A DNA stretch of 60,314 nucleotides from an uncultured Lachnoclostridium sp. (GTDB lineage: Bacteria > Bacillota > Clostridia > Lachnospirales > Lachnospiraceae). The stretch spans positions 1 through 60,314 of the forward strand of contig CAOJBY010000024.1 in the NCBI GenBank assembly GCA_948330435.1, read 5' to 3'. The translations under genes were made by a program, and so were the position numbers. Shown piece after piece: positions 1 through 8,137 of this stretch (position 1 is the first letter of the stretch; every line of letters begins with the position of its first letter). Under the pieces are notes generated by a model that was given only the letters and a program-made list of their open reading frames with translations, made no database searches and had not been told where the DNA came from.

Positions 1-52
1 GAGCAGCTGATTTGTAATCAGCAGGTTATCGGTTCGAGTCCGATCATCGGCT
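1..52 (+). tRNA. tRNA-Thr (TGT), 5' end missing
   Basis: The anticodon arm with loop anticodon TGT, the T-arm with TTCGAGT and the 3' acceptor strand are present. The 5' acceptor strand and D-arm lie before the window. No CCA is encoded. Confidence 0.88.
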
Positions 53-67
53 TAAGTTAAAACCTAT

Positions 68-149
68 GGGGGAATTCCCGAGTGGCCAAAGGGGGCAGAC
101 TGTAAATCTGTTAGCTGTGCTTTCAGTGGTTCGAATCCACTTTCCCCCA
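68..149 (+). tRNA. tRNA-Tyr (GTA)
   Basis: A seven-pair acceptor (GGGGGAA with TTCCCCC), a GTA anticodon in a CAGAC/ATCTG arm, a long class II variable arm and a TTCGAAT T-loop are visible. The discriminator is A and CCA is not encoded. It is the second gene of a four-tRNA cluster. Confidence 0.95.
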
Positions 150-189
150 CTCACAACAGAAAGATACTGTTGTAATAAATTTTATATAT

Positions 190-263
190 CGCGAGGTGGA
201 GCAGTCTGGAAGCTCGTCGGGCTCATAACCCGAAGGTCACAGGTTCAAATCCTGTCCCCGCTA
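190..263 (+). tRNA. initiator tRNA-fMet (CAT)
   Basis: The anticodon is CAT, flanked by the GGG/CCC pairs typical of initiator tRNA. The first acceptor position is unpaired (C opposite T), another initiator mark. The T-loop is TTCAAAT. CCA is not encoded. Confidence 0.93.
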
Positions 264-302
264 CTAGGGGCTTATAAAGGAGAATCCTTTATAAGTCTTT
301 AT

Positions 303-375
<73 letters not shown>

Positions 376-407
376 TTTTTGATGCTTACATATTTTATAG
401 AATTTGG

Positions 408-444
408 ATACTGTAGTTCTTGAGGGAACTATAGTATTTTTTTA
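408..444 (+). terminator. Terminator of the first tRNA cluster
   Basis: A 12-pair stem (408-419 with 426-437, one G-T pair) is followed by a run of T. Confidence 0.85.
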
Positions 445-494
445 TTTTATAATTGTCACATTTAATTGGATTTCACAGAAAGTTCACAGAATTA

Positions 495-537
495 TTAGCA
501 CTCACCTATTGACAGTGCTAATAATAAGGACTATATT
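495..537 (+). promoter_or_regulatory. CIRCE operator overlapping the hsp20 promoter
   Basis: TTAGCACTC (495-503), a 9-base gap and CAGTGCTAA (513-521) form a CIRCE element with one mismatch in the right arm. TTGACA (509-514) straddles its centre, and TATATT (532-537) follows at 17 bp. Known CIRCE sites bind HrcA, so heat-inducible repression is expected. Confidence 0.92.
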
Positions 538-628
538 ATAGATGTAACAAAGAAAAGGGTTCAAAAAGGTATCAACTCATAAGAAAAGTGGAAAGATAAG
601 TTGATAATAATGTTAGGAGGAATGATTT

Positions 629-1069
629 ATGATGATGATGCCGAGTCTTTTTGGAAACAGTTTGTTTGATGAGTGGATGGATTTTCCTTTTGAAAGTGGA
701 TTTACAAAAGGAGCGAAGAGAGATACCAGTTTGATGAGAACAGACGTGAAAGAGAAAGATGGTGTCTACGAACTGGAGATGGAACTTCCGGGATATCAGA
801 AAGAAGATGTAACAGCACAGTTGAAAGATGGCTATTTAACAGTTCAGGCATCCAGGAGTGCTTCCAGTGATGAAAAGGATGAACGGGGAAATTACATTCG
901 CCGTGAACGCTATACAGGACAATGCTCCAGAAGCTTTTACGTAGGAGAAGGAGTAAAGCAGGAAGATATCCATGCAAAGTTTGAAAATGGCATTTTGAAG
1001 CTTCTGGTTCCCAAAGCAGAGGAACGTAAGCCAGTAGAAGAAAATAAATTCATTGCCATTGAAGGATGA
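629..1069 (+). CDS. Hsp20/alpha-crystallin small heat-shock protein
   Basis: This is an ATP-independent holdase chaperone that keeps unfolding proteins soluble in the cytoplasm. The 146-residue product has a short N-terminal arm, an alpha-crystallin beta-sandwich (about residues 35-135) and the family motif GILKLLVPK near the end. An AGGAGG site precedes four consecutive ATG codons at 629, 632, 635 and 638, so the exact start is ambiguous; 629 is used here. The CIRCE element over its promoter predicts control by HrcA, as for groESL and dnaK in other Firmicutes. It forms a single-gene transcript ended by the hairpin at 1118-1154. Confidence 0.95.
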   Translation: MMMMPSLFGNSLFDEWMDFPFESGFTKGAKRDTSLMRTDVKEKDGVYELEMELPGYQKEDVTAQLKDGYLTVQASRSASSDEKDERGNYIRRERYTGQCSRSFYVGEGVKQEDIHAKFENGILKLLVPKAEERKPVEENKFIAIEG

Positions 1070-1117
1070 GAACGTAAAAAGTAGATAAAAGAAGAATATA
1101 TTAAAAAACGAAATAGG

Positions 1118-1154
1118 AAAGCTGCCACGGTGAGTAAGAAACTGTGGCAGCTTT
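1118..1154 (+). terminator. hsp20 terminator
   Basis: An 11-pair stem AAAGCTGCCAC/GTGGCAGCTTT follows hsp20. The A and T flanks would let it work in both directions. Confidence 0.85.
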
Positions 1155-1159
1155 AATTT

Positions 1160-1549
1160 CCTAACAATTTATTATAAAATAACTTTTTATAAAAGCAATG
1201 TTATAATATTTTCAGACGCTTTCTTTATAGAAAATATTGGGAAAAAGCTCTAAATCTACAATTTGCACAAACTTTTTACAGAACCGTAAAAAATTAACTA
1301 AAGTTCTGGAAAAATGATAAAAGTTTTCCACACTGAAAAAAGTTAAAAAAGGCGGAAAAGCAAGTTATCAACGGAGTTATCCACATTATCCACATTTTTT
1401 GTGTCCAATTAGGTGGGTTTACATAGTAAAAGTTGAAACGTACGTTCTGTACAAATCAGATAAAATGTTTTTATCAAAGAAAAAAATGAAATTTCCCTTG
1501 ACATTGCTAATGTCAAAATATAAACAGAATTATCTGATAAATCTGAAAA
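1160..1549 (+). other. Gene-free AT-rich stretch with DnaA boxes and palindromes
   Basis: No credible ORF lies between the ends of convergent hsp20 and trmB. The stretch holds two perfect abutting DnaA boxes TTATCCACA (1377-1385 and 1386-1394), two near matches (TTTTCCACA at 1324, TTATCAACG at 1366), a 10-bp palindrome AACGTACGTT (1437-1446) and an inverted repeat TTGACATT-GCT-AATGTCAA (1498-1516). Its role is unknown. Confidence 0.7.
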
Positions 1550-2188
1550 TCATCTACAGGCGATCAGCTTATAAATAGGATTGCCCTGAGCAGAAAACTT
1601 CTCTTCGTACTCTGTCATAATGTTCCCTTGATTCATATGAATATCCTGATGAAGATTGCGAGTACAGCCAAGGAGTTCCCATCCGGCTTCTTTTATACTT
1701 TCTAACGAAAAATCAAAAAGATATTCATTGTCCGTTTTAAATTCCAGCAGACCATCAGGAGAAAGAACGGTATTATAACGCCTTAGATATTCTACAGAGG
1801 TCAAACGTCGTCTGGCATGGCGTTCCTTGGGCCAGGGATCGGAAAAGTTCAGATAAATACGATCTACCTCACCGGGGGTAAAAGTCTGTTCAAGATTCGC
1901 TGCATCCATACACATAAAGTAAAGATTTGACAAAGGTTCAGCTTCCATCTTTTTGATGGCCTTAATCAGAATGCTTGTATACCGTTCAATGCCTATGTAG
2001 TTGATTTCAGGATAGGTCTTTGCCATATTCATAAGGAAACGCCCTTTTCCCATGCCAATTTCAATGTGAATGGGATATTCATTGCCGAAAAACTCTCTCC
2101 AGCAGCCGGCATTATTCGGCCTTTCCCATACTACATAGGGGCTGGCGGCTACGGACTCATCAGCACCTTTTATTTTACGAAGTCGCAT
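1550..2188 (-). CDS. trmB: tRNA (guanine-N7-)-methyltransferase
   Basis: The enzyme uses S-adenosylmethionine to make N7-methylguanosine at position 46 of tRNA variable loops. The 212-residue product has the SAM-binding motif EIGMGKGRF, the downstream NFSDPWPKERH signature of TrmB, and a late KTDNEYLFDFS segment. The start at 2188 (MRLRKIKG) has an AGGAGAAAC site; longer in-frame starts upstream add a low-complexity stretch with no homology. It converges with hsp20 and sits beside tRNA-Lys, a plausible substrate. Confidence 0.96.
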   Translation of the reverse strand: MRLRKIKGADESVAASPYVVWERPNNAGCWREFFGNEYPIHIEIGMGKGRFLMNMAKTYPEINYIGIERYTSILIKAIKKMEAEPLSNLYFMCMDAANLEQTFTPGEVDRIYLNFSDPWPKERHARRRLTSVEYLRRYNTVLSPDGLLEFKTDNEYLFDFSLESIKEAGWELLGCTRNLHQDIHMNQGNIMTEYEEKFSAQGNPIYKLIACR

Positions 2189-2396
2189 ATTGTTTCTCCT
2201 TTTTGCAATAATAGATCTTATTGGAATGTTTGGCTCTTTGCAATATTTTCCTGTGGAAGTCATATGAATTGTAATCATTTTATACAAAAATAGAAAAAAG
2301 ATCAAGAAATATAAAAAAAACGCTTGCATTTTATAAAACAATCAATTATAATAATTCTTGCGTCGAAAATGAAAGACCAAAAAGAATAGCAGATAA

Positions 2397-2469
2397 GCGC
2401 GATTAGCTCAGCTGGCAGAGCACCTGACTCTTAATCAGGGTGTCCAGGGTTCGAACCCCTGATCGCGCA
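2397..2469 (+). tRNA. tRNA-Lys (CTT)
   Basis: Acceptor GCGCGAT/ATCGCGC, anticodon loop CTCTTAA (anticodon CTT) and T-loop TTCGAAC are all present. CCA is not encoded. Confidence 0.96.
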
Positions 2470-2475
2470 TGCAGG

Positions 2476-2518
2476 GCACTGGTTTTGCGGATTAGCCGCG
2501 GGGTCGGTGCTTTTTTAT
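2476..2518 (+). terminator. Terminator after tRNA-Lys
   Basis: A hairpin with inner GCGG/CCGC and outer GCAC/GTGC pairs is followed by TTTTTT. Confidence 0.75.
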
Positions 2519-2612
2519 ATGGAAGAAAAGGTCAAAATATTTTGAAAAATTGAAATAAATTGTTATTTTGAAAAACTACTTGTAAAATCAAGGAAAATAT
2601 ACTAAAATATGG

Positions 2613-3260
2613 TTATATATGGGGGAGGGTTATAGTAAAAGTAGTTCCCCGTCCAAGGACAGAAGAGACTTCTATTTTTCCATAGTGTGCTTGTATAATT
2701 TTTTGTGTGATTGCAAGACCTAACCCGGTACCATATGATTTATTAGTTGAGAAAGGTTTAAAAAGTGTTTGGATGGCTTCCTTGTTCATACCACAGCCAT
2801 CATCGGAAATTCGAATAATGATCTGATCAAGATACTTTCTGATTGACATGGAGACGCAGCCGTTCTCCCCCGTGGATTCAAAGGCGTTTTTGAGAAGATT
2901 TAGAAATGCCTGTTTTAGCTTCAGGGGATTACCAAAGACAGAGGGCAGCTGTGCTGGCATATGTACAGAAAAATGTTTCTGATTTATCACAGCATAAGGC
3001 ATCAGGCTTTCTTCTAAAGATCGTATAACTTCTTTTAAATCCACCTCACACATAAAGAAACGTCGTTTATCACTGTAGGCAGCCAAATCTTCCAAAAGCT
3101 GATTGACATAAGCAACATCTTCCAAGGTCTGGGACCAGAACTGGAACTCTTTTACTTCAGGGTGTATAGACTCAATGAGTTGAAGAGAACTGTTGATCAG
3201 TGTAAGTGGATTACGGATCTCATGTGTTATTTTTGCAACAGTAAAGTTTGTATCTTCCAT
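2613..3260 (-). CDS. Sensor-less soluble histidine kinase
   Basis: A 215-residue histidine kinase core with no sensor, HAMP or membrane segment. The dimerisation/phosphoacceptor motif THEIRNPL puts the phosphorylated His at residue 13. The ATP-binding domain has the N box (NLLKNA, about 121-126), G1 (DDGCGM, 153-158), F box (FKPF) and G2 (GTGLGL, 177-182). The start at 3260 has a GCAGGAG site; a start at 3293 lacks one. There is no response regulator nearby, so this is an orphan. Orphan kinases of spore formers often feed phosphate to Spo0A; that role is inferred. A Spo0A-box-like TTGTCGAA overlaps its predicted -35. Confidence 0.9.
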   Translation of the reverse strand: MEDTNFTVAKITHEIRNPLTLINSSLQLIESIHPEVKEFQFWSQTLEDVAYVNQLLEDLAAYSDKRRFFMCEVDLKEVIRSLEESLMPYAVINQKHFSVHMPAQLPSVFGNPLKLKQAFLNLLKNAFESTGENGCVSMSIRKYLDQIIIRISDDGCGMNKEAIQTLFKPFSTNKSYGTGLGLAITQKIIQAHYGKIEVSSVLGRGTTFTITLPHI

Positions 3261-3310
3261 AATTAATATCACTCCTGCAAATAAGTGTAACATGCCGACA
3301 GGAGCTTGAC

Positions 3311-3340
3311 AATATAGAAGAAGTCGGCAAAATTCGACAA
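3311..3340 (-). promoter_or_regulatory. Predicted promoter of the orphan kinase, with Spo0A-like box
   Basis: On the minus strand TTGTCG (3335-3340) and TATATT (3311-3316) are 18 bp apart. The -35 lies inside TTGTCGAA, which matches the Spo0A box TGTCGAA. The call is from sequence only. Confidence 0.5.
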
Positions 3341-3385
3341 AGCCTGGGAGCTATCCTGGCTGAATTTATAGAAAGAGGGCGAATT

Positions 3386-3799
3386 ATGAGAAAGGAAAAC
3401 TGTATTTTCTGCAAAATTGCAAATGGTGAAATACCCTCATCCACGATTTACGAGGACGAGGATTTCAGGGTATTTCTGGATCTGAGTCCTGCTACCAGAG
3501 GGCATGCGTTGATTGTTCCAAAGGAGCATTTTTCAGATTTGTTTGAACTGGATGATGAGCTTTGCAAAAAGGCTATTATTTTAGCAAAAAAGCTGGCTGG
3601 TCATATGAAGCAGGTGTTGGGCTGTGCCGGCTTCAATCTGGTGCAGAACAATGGAAAGGCTGCCGGACAGACCGTATTTCATTTTCATCTGCATCTGATA
3701 CCAAGGTATGAAAAGGATGGGGCAGGAATCACCTGGAATCCAGGGAAAGCTTCTCCGGAAGAACTTGAGGAATTGGTAAATCTGCTTGCAAAATCATAA
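3386..3799 (+). CDS. HIT family protein (Hint-type nucleotide hydrolase)
   Basis: Cytoplasmic histidine-triad proteins hydrolyse phosphoramidate or adenylated substrates such as AMP-lysine. The 137-residue protein has the usual length, an N-terminal CIFCKIANGEIP segment with two Cys typical of zinc-binding HINTs, and the HFHLHL triad near residue 115. The start is the first ATG and fits the family N-terminus. The sigma factor follows after 23 bp on the same strand. The physiological substrate cannot be read from sequence. Confidence 0.94.
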   Translation: MRKENCIFCKIANGEIPSSTIYEDEDFRVFLDLSPATRGHALIVPKEHFSDLFELDDELCKKAIILAKKLAGHMKQVLGCAGFNLVQNNGKAAGQTVFHFHLHLIPRYEKDGAGITWNPGKASPEELEELVNLLAKS

Positions 3800-3822
3800 G
3801 GGGGAGGAAATCAGAGTATAGA

Positions 3823-4350
3823 ATGTTAAATACAGAAGAGAAGTTTCAAGAAATTTATGAGCAGTATAAGAATCTGATATTAAAAGTTGCCTATGATTTG
3901 ACAAAAGATTATCATACGGCACAGGATATCTGCCAGAAAGTTTTTGAAAAATTGTATGGTTATCAGGAACATGTAGATGAAGAGAAAGTAAAGTCCTGGC
4001 TTGTAGTAGTTGCGGCCAATGAGGCTCGTGATTATTGCAGAAAGGGTGGTCAGTATGCTGTTTTGCTAAGCGGTACGGCAGAACTGTCATACCTGATGGA
4101 ATATGAAAATTGTATTGAGCGACACTTGGAGTGCAAGGTAAGAAAAGAATTCCTGGATCAGATGCTGGAAGGCTTGCGTAAAAAGAATGTCAACTGGTAT
4201 GAAGTCTTTATGCTGGCGGAGTATCTGGAAGTTCCAAGAAAAGTAATTGCAAAACGCCGGGGAATTTCGCTGAGTACCGTAGATTCATATTTGAGAAAGA
4301 CAAAGAAATGGCTGACAAGCCACTATCAAAAGGAATATGATGAGTTATAG
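3823..4350 (+). CDS. ECF-like sigma-70 family sigma factor
   Basis: A 175-residue sigma factor. Region 2 spans about residues 15-75 (YDLTKDYHTAQDICQKVFEKL then a WLVVVAANEARDYCRK helix), and region 4 is a helix-turn-helix at about 125-165 (RGISLSTVDSYLRKTKKWL). It would direct RNA polymerase to a small regulon in response to an unknown signal. A membrane protein that looks like its anti-sigma lies 1.3 kb downstream (5626), across the oppositely oriented murG. It may be co-transcribed with the HIT gene. Confidence 0.88.
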   Translation: MLNTEEKFQEIYEQYKNLILKVAYDLTKDYHTAQDICQKVFEKLYGYQEHVDEEKVKSWLVVVAANEARDYCRKGGQYAVLLSGTAELSYLMEYENCIERHLECKVRKEFLDQMLEGLRKKNVNWYEVFMLAEYLEVPRKVIAKRRGISLSTVDSYLRKTKKWLTSHYQKEYDEL

Positions 4351-4369
4351 AGGCAAATGTTCATCATAT

Positions 4370-4407
4370 TCCCAGGAGTCCCAAGCCTGACTTGGGACTC
4401 CCAGGGA
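4370..4407. terminator. Inverted repeat between convergent sigma factor and murG
   Basis: An 11-pair perfect stem (4375-4385 with 4391-4401) with a 5-base loop lies between convergent genes. There is no clear T-run on either side, so termination is likely but not certain. Confidence 0.55.
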
Positions 4408-4420
4408 AAGATTATGGATT

Positions 4421-5491
4421 TTAAGTACGCAAGACAGCCTCATCAATCAGGCGGATAATTGTTTCAATCGAGTCTGCTTGACTGCTGCTTTCCATGGCAG
4501 AGGAGAAAGTGGTGCGGTTTTGGTAAAGTGTATGAATAGCCTGAAGCAACGCATCGTTGGTGATTTTTGCCTCCTCCAGAACCATGCTGAACCCTTGTTT
4601 TTCGAAAGAGTGAGCATTTAAAAGCTGATCACCCCGGCTGGCGGCGGCCGACAGGGGAATCAGAAGACTTGGTTTTTTCAGGGCCAGAAGTTCACAGATG
4701 GCATTGGCACCAGCCCGGGAGATGACGATATCTGCAAGGGCGAACAGATCCTTTAGTTCGTCTTTGATATATTCATATTGTACATAACCAGCCAAATGCC
4801 CTAAGGAGTGATCCAGCTTACCGGCTCCACATAGGTGGATAACCTGAAACTCTTTCAGAAGTGTGGGCAGGATCCGGCGAAGAGCTTCATTGACAGCAAC
4901 TGCACCCATACTGCCCCCCATAACCAGAATGACTGGTTTATTGGCGGAGAGCCCGGTAAAGCGAAGGGCATGCAGACGATCTCCTTTAAGAAGTTCCTGG
5001 CGAATGGGAGAGCCAGTGAGAACAGCCTTATTGGCAGGCAGGTATTGTATGGTTTCGGGAAAATTGCAGCAAACCTTTTTGGCAGAAGGAATGCACAACT
5101 TATTGGCAAGTCCGGGTGTCATATCAGACTCATGGATAATTGCAGGGACATGGTAGCGATTAGCGGCCAGAACCACCGGGACAGATACAAATCCGCCTTT
5201 GGAAAAAAGAACATCCGGTGACAGCTTCTTGATAATTCGGCAAGCTTCACCATATCCTTTTATGACTTTAAAAGGATCAGTAAAATTTTTGGGATCAAAA
5301 TAGCGTCGGAGTTTTCCGGAGGAGATTCCGTAGTAAGGGACTTGAAAGTCTTCCATTAGCTTCTTCTCAATCCCGTTATAGGAGCCTATATAGGAGATCT
5401 CATATCCAAGTTCCCGAAGCCTTGGCAGAAGTGCAATATTAGGGGTTACGTGTCCGGCGGTACCGCCGCCGGTCAAGAGAATTCGTTTCAT
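4421..5491 (-). CDS. murG: UDP-GlcNAc:undecaprenyl-PP-MurNAc-pentapeptide GlcNAc transferase
   Basis: This membrane-associated glycosyltransferase converts lipid I to lipid II in peptidoglycan synthesis. The 356-residue product has the N-terminal glycine loop TGGGTAGHVTPN (about residues 8-18), the central MGGSMGA loop and the C-terminal UDP-sugar segment SRAGANAICEL. The start at 5491 (MKRILLTGG) has a GGAGG site 7 bases upstream; a longer ORF adds residues without a ribosome site. It stands alone here, outside a division/cell-wall cluster, and faces its neighbours. Confidence 0.97.
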   Translation of the reverse strand: MKRILLTGGGTAGHVTPNIALLPRLRELGYEISYIGSYNGIEKKLMEDFQVPYYGISSGKLRRYFDPKNFTDPFKVIKGYGEACRIIKKLSPDVLFSKGGFVSVPVVLAANRYHVPAIIHESDMTPGLANKLCIPSAKKVCCNFPETIQYLPANKAVLTGSPIRQELLKGDRLHALRFTGLSANKPVILVMGGSMGAVAVNEALRRILPTLLKEFQVIHLCGAGKLDHSLGHLAGYVQYEYIKDELKDLFALADIVISRAGANAICELLALKKPSLLIPLSAAASRGDQLLNAHSFEKQGFSMVLEEAKITNDALLQAIHTLYQNRTTFSSAMESSSQADSIETIIRLIDEAVLRT

Positions 5492-5625
5492 GATTAAACC
5501 TCCATGGGGATAACAATCTATGGTTATTATGATAGGTTCACATCCATCTGTCAATTCATAATCTGCAAAAAACAGAGACGCTACAGTAAGTGAAAGTTAT
5601 GGTAACAGGTATTAAAGGAAACAAA

Positions 5626-6408
5626 ATGAAGAAAAAAGAGTTAAAAGGAATATTGAAGCAGGAAATTGAGTCAGAAGCATCTGCTTGGGAAAGGAGGGTG
5701 AATACAAAAAAAAGTCTCGCATCTCTGGAAATGCCTGAGGACTCCTATGATGAATTAATGGAGAGAATTCGGGAGAAGAAAGAACAGGGGATAGAACCAG
5801 AAAAGAAGTCCACGAATAAGATAATCCCTTTCTGTACCGGTCGGAAAGCATTGGTAACGGTTGCTCTGGTAGTAGTGTTGGTGGCTGGGGCAGGACTGGG
5901 AGTGCATGGAGCCAGGTTGTATATTCTGAATGTTAGTAATCGGGAACAGAATAACAGAGTTGACATTGCGATGAATACAGAGGATATTTTTTACGTTGAA
6001 TTAACGGAAGAAGAGGCCTATGCAAAGATAGAGGAAGAGATAGGGATTCCGGCATTGAGATTTACAGAAAAGCCAAAAGAGATGGAATTAAAAAAAGTCT
6101 ATATTGATGCAGAGATGGGTGAGGCAATCATGGAATTTTATTATAATGATTGCATTTTAAATGTTTATGAAAATAAGCAGAGCACAAATGCATCTTTTCA
6201 AGCAAGAGCAGATGGAGAAGTTATTGGGAAAATAGAAACTTTTTATCTGGGAAAAGAGTTGGAAATTTTAAAGGTTGATAAGTCGGATGGAGATATGGCA
6301 TATCAGGTCCAAATGAAATATGGGAATGCTTTTTATCGCTTGATAAGCGATATGGAACAGGTAGAATTTGAAAATATTTTGTATGGACTCATATTTAAGA
6401 ATGATTAA
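5626..6408 (+). CDS. Single-pass membrane protein, probable anti-sigma factor
   Basis: A 260-residue protein with a charged cytoplasmic N-terminal part (1-70) containing a MPEDSYDELMERIREK segment, one membrane helix (about 75-95) and an external C-terminal domain of about 160 residues. This layout matches membrane anti-sigma proteins of Clostridia whose external domain is of the DUF4367/DUF4179 kind. The start at 5626 has AAAGGAAAC upstream; GTG 5590 and ATG 5599 lack a site. The sigma factor at 3823 is the likely partner, although murG separates them. The anti-sigma role is inferred from layout and context. Confidence 0.7.
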   Translation: MKKKELKGILKQEIESEASAWERRVNTKKSLASLEMPEDSYDELMERIREKKEQGIEPEKKSTNKIIPFCTGRKALVTVALVVVLVAGAGLGVHGARLYILNVSNREQNNRVDIAMNTEDIFYVELTEEEAYAKIEEEIGIPALRFTEKPKEMELKKVYIDAEMGEAIMEFYYNDCILNVYENKQSTNASFQARADGEVIGKIETFYLGKELEILKVDKSDGDMAYQVQMKYGNAFYRLISDMEQVEFENILYGLIFKND

Positions 6409-6470
6409 TGTAATGATAATGAGTTTTGCTGGAGATTTATGTTTGATATTATGAGAAAGGCGGAGATTTT

Positions 6471-6947
6471 ATGAAAAAGATTTTGTTAGGTTTATTAAGT
6501 TTGGCAATTATTGGAAGCTTGAGTTTGACGGTTCATGCAGAAGAAATAGAAGTTCCGGGATATTGCGAATATACGGAAACGGAACAGGAATCCATTGCTC
6601 ATTGGTATGGTATTGCAAGAGGAACTTACTTAATGGAAGGAATTTGTGGAATTAAAGATGCGGGAACGGGAAAGGTCAGCGTTTCGGGGACAACGTCGGC
6701 ATATAAGGTGTGTGACACAGTAAAGGTAGGAGTCTATCTGGATGAGAGTTCGGACGGAGGAAAGACGTTCGGACAGATTGGAAGCTATTATTTTTCAGAA
6801 AATAATACAACCTCCTGTCATGGAAGTAAAATAGGTATTTCTGTTAAAAGTGGATGGTGCTATATGGCCCGGGGAGGGCACAGTGTTACAAAAGGATCCA
6901 CAACAGAAACAACAACAACCCATACAGGAGTTTTAAGGGCATCCTAA
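6471..6947 (+). CDS. Small secreted protein of unknown function
   Basis: A 158-residue protein with a clear signal peptide (lysines, then ILLGLLSLAIIGSLSLTVHA, cleaved near residue 23). The mature part is about 135 residues, rich in Gly, Ser and Thr, with four Cys that could form disulfides. It resembles small exported proteins of Clostridia grouped as DUF6147, but I cannot confirm this. It lies 62 bp after the probable anti-sigma gene and may be a target of the same sigma factor. The function is not recognised. Confidence 0.7.
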   Translation: MKKILLGLLSLAIIGSLSLTVHAEEIEVPGYCEYTETEQESIAHWYGIARGTYLMEGICGIKDAGTGKVSVSGTTSAYKVCDTVKVGVYLDESSDGGKTFGQIGSYYFSENNTTSCHGSKIGISVKSGWCYMARGGHSVTKGSTTETTTTHTGVLRAS

Positions 6948-6956
6948 ATGTAAAAG

Positions 6957-6990
6957 CGGTAAGGTCTGCCAGACCTTACCGTTTTTCTTC
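6957..6990. terminator. Bidirectional terminator
   Basis: An 11-pair stem (6957-6967 with 6971-6981) has a 3-base loop, GTTTTTC on one side and A-rich DNA on the other. It overlaps the stop codon of the converging TSCPD gene. Confidence 0.85.
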
Positions 6991-7230
6991 TTTCAAAGCT
7001 TCTCGCAAAGCCTTGGCTAATTGGTCGGGGCAAGAGGTGGGCTTTGCACCACAGCGAATCCCCTCGATCTTCTCAATGGCATCCTCTGCTTTCATCCCTT
7101 TAACCAGAATGGCGACACCCTGAGTATTGCCCGAGCATCCGCCTACAAATTCAACCTGCTCAATGGTATGATCTGGGGCCAATTCCACCTGAATTGCCAT
7201 AGAACAGGTTCCTTTCGTGCGATATGTCAT
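6976..7230 (-). CDS. TSCPD domain protein (TIGR03905-like)
   Basis: An 84-residue protein with conserved Cys and Gly: GTCS near the start, EFVGGCSGNTQGV in the middle and PTSCPDQLAKAL at the end, the TSCPD signature. The domain also occurs at the C-terminus of adenosylcobalamin-dependent ribonucleotide reductases, where its Cys bind metal. The role of the free-standing form is unknown. AAAGGAGAATTC precedes its ATG. It converges with the secreted-protein gene. Confidence 0.85.
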   Translation of the reverse strand: MTYRTKGTCSMAIQVELAPDHTIEQVEFVGGCSGNTQGVAILVKGMKAEDAIEKIEGIRCGAKPTSCPDQLAKALREALKEEKR

Positions 7231-7392
7231 AAAAGAATTCTCCTTTCAAAGAATAAAACATAGCCAATTATAACAGCATGCAATAATTCCGTCAATCCTA
7301 AAGGTTGCAATCCGCCTTTATAACTGTTAAAATAGACACCATCAGGTTATGAGACAGCTACCCAAAAGAAAAAGAAAGAAGAGTGCATGCAT

Positions 7393-8106
7393 ATGGGAAG
7401 AACAGGAATCATCGGGGCAATGGAAGAGGAGATTGCTCTTTTAAAAGAAAAAATGGAGATAGAAGTTATAGTAAAAAAGGCTTCTATGGAATTCTATCAG
7501 GGAACTTTAAATGGCCGTGAGATTGTAGTAGTCCGCAGCGGGATCGGAAAAGTAAATGCCGGGCTATGTGCACAGATATTAGTAGACGTGTTCAACGTGA
7601 GCCGCTTGATCAACACAGGTATTGCCGGATCCCTGAAAGCAGAGATCAACATTGGGGACATCGTTATCTCTTCCGATGCTCTTCACCATGATATGGATGC
7701 CAGGAACTTTGGCTATGCCAGAGGGGAGATCCCCCGAATGAATACCATCAGCTTCCCGGCGGATCCGGAACTTATCACCATAGCCAAGGCTGCCTGCGAG
7801 GAAGTGAACCCTGAGATAGACGTATTTGTAGGCCGGATTGTGACGGGTGACCAATTCATTGCAGAGCGTTCAGTCAAAAACGAAATAGCTTCCTGGACGG
7901 AGGGGTATTGCACGGAGATGGAGGGGGCGGCCATTGCTCAGGCGGCCTATTTGAATCGAGTTCCATTTGTCATTGTAAGAGCTATTTCTGATAAAGCAGA
8001 TGACAGTGCAACCATGGATTATCCAACCTTTGAACGAGATGCCATTGAGCATTCGGTGAGACTTGTTGAAGAGTTTGTAGCCCGGATACCGGAGGATGCT
8101 TATTAA
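7393..8106 (+). CDS. mtnN: 5'-methylthioadenosine/S-adenosylhomocysteine nucleosidase
   Basis: The enzyme cleaves adenine from MTA and SAH, clearing SAM by-products and feeding AI-2 and methionine salvage. The product has the N-terminal GIIGAMEEE (the first Glu group is catalytic), the IGKVNAG loop, VTGDQFIA, the substrate-binding EMEGAAIAQ and the catalytic Asp in ISDKADD. Two in-frame ATG codons exist at 7387 and 7393; 7393 is 9 bases from a GAAGAG site and better matches the family N-terminus. Length is 237 residues, close to the usual 230. Confidence 0.95.
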   Translation: MGRTGIIGAMEEEIALLKEKMEIEVIVKKASMEFYQGTLNGREIVVVRSGIGKVNAGLCAQILVDVFNVSRLINTGIAGSLKAEINIGDIVISSDALHHDMDARNFGYARGEIPRMNTISFPADPELITIAKAACEEVNPEIDVFVGRIVTGDQFIAERSVKNEIASWTEGYCTEMEGAAIAQAAYLNRVPFVIVRAISDKADDSATMDYPTFERDAIEHSVRLVEEFVARIPEDAY

Positions 8107-8137
8107 ATCCGGGGATAATAGAAAGTGCCGAAAAAAA

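Noticed and set aside
1324..1394. Chromosome origin of replication
   Set aside because: DnaA boxes are present but dnaA, dnaN and other origin-flanking genes are not, and the boxes are few.
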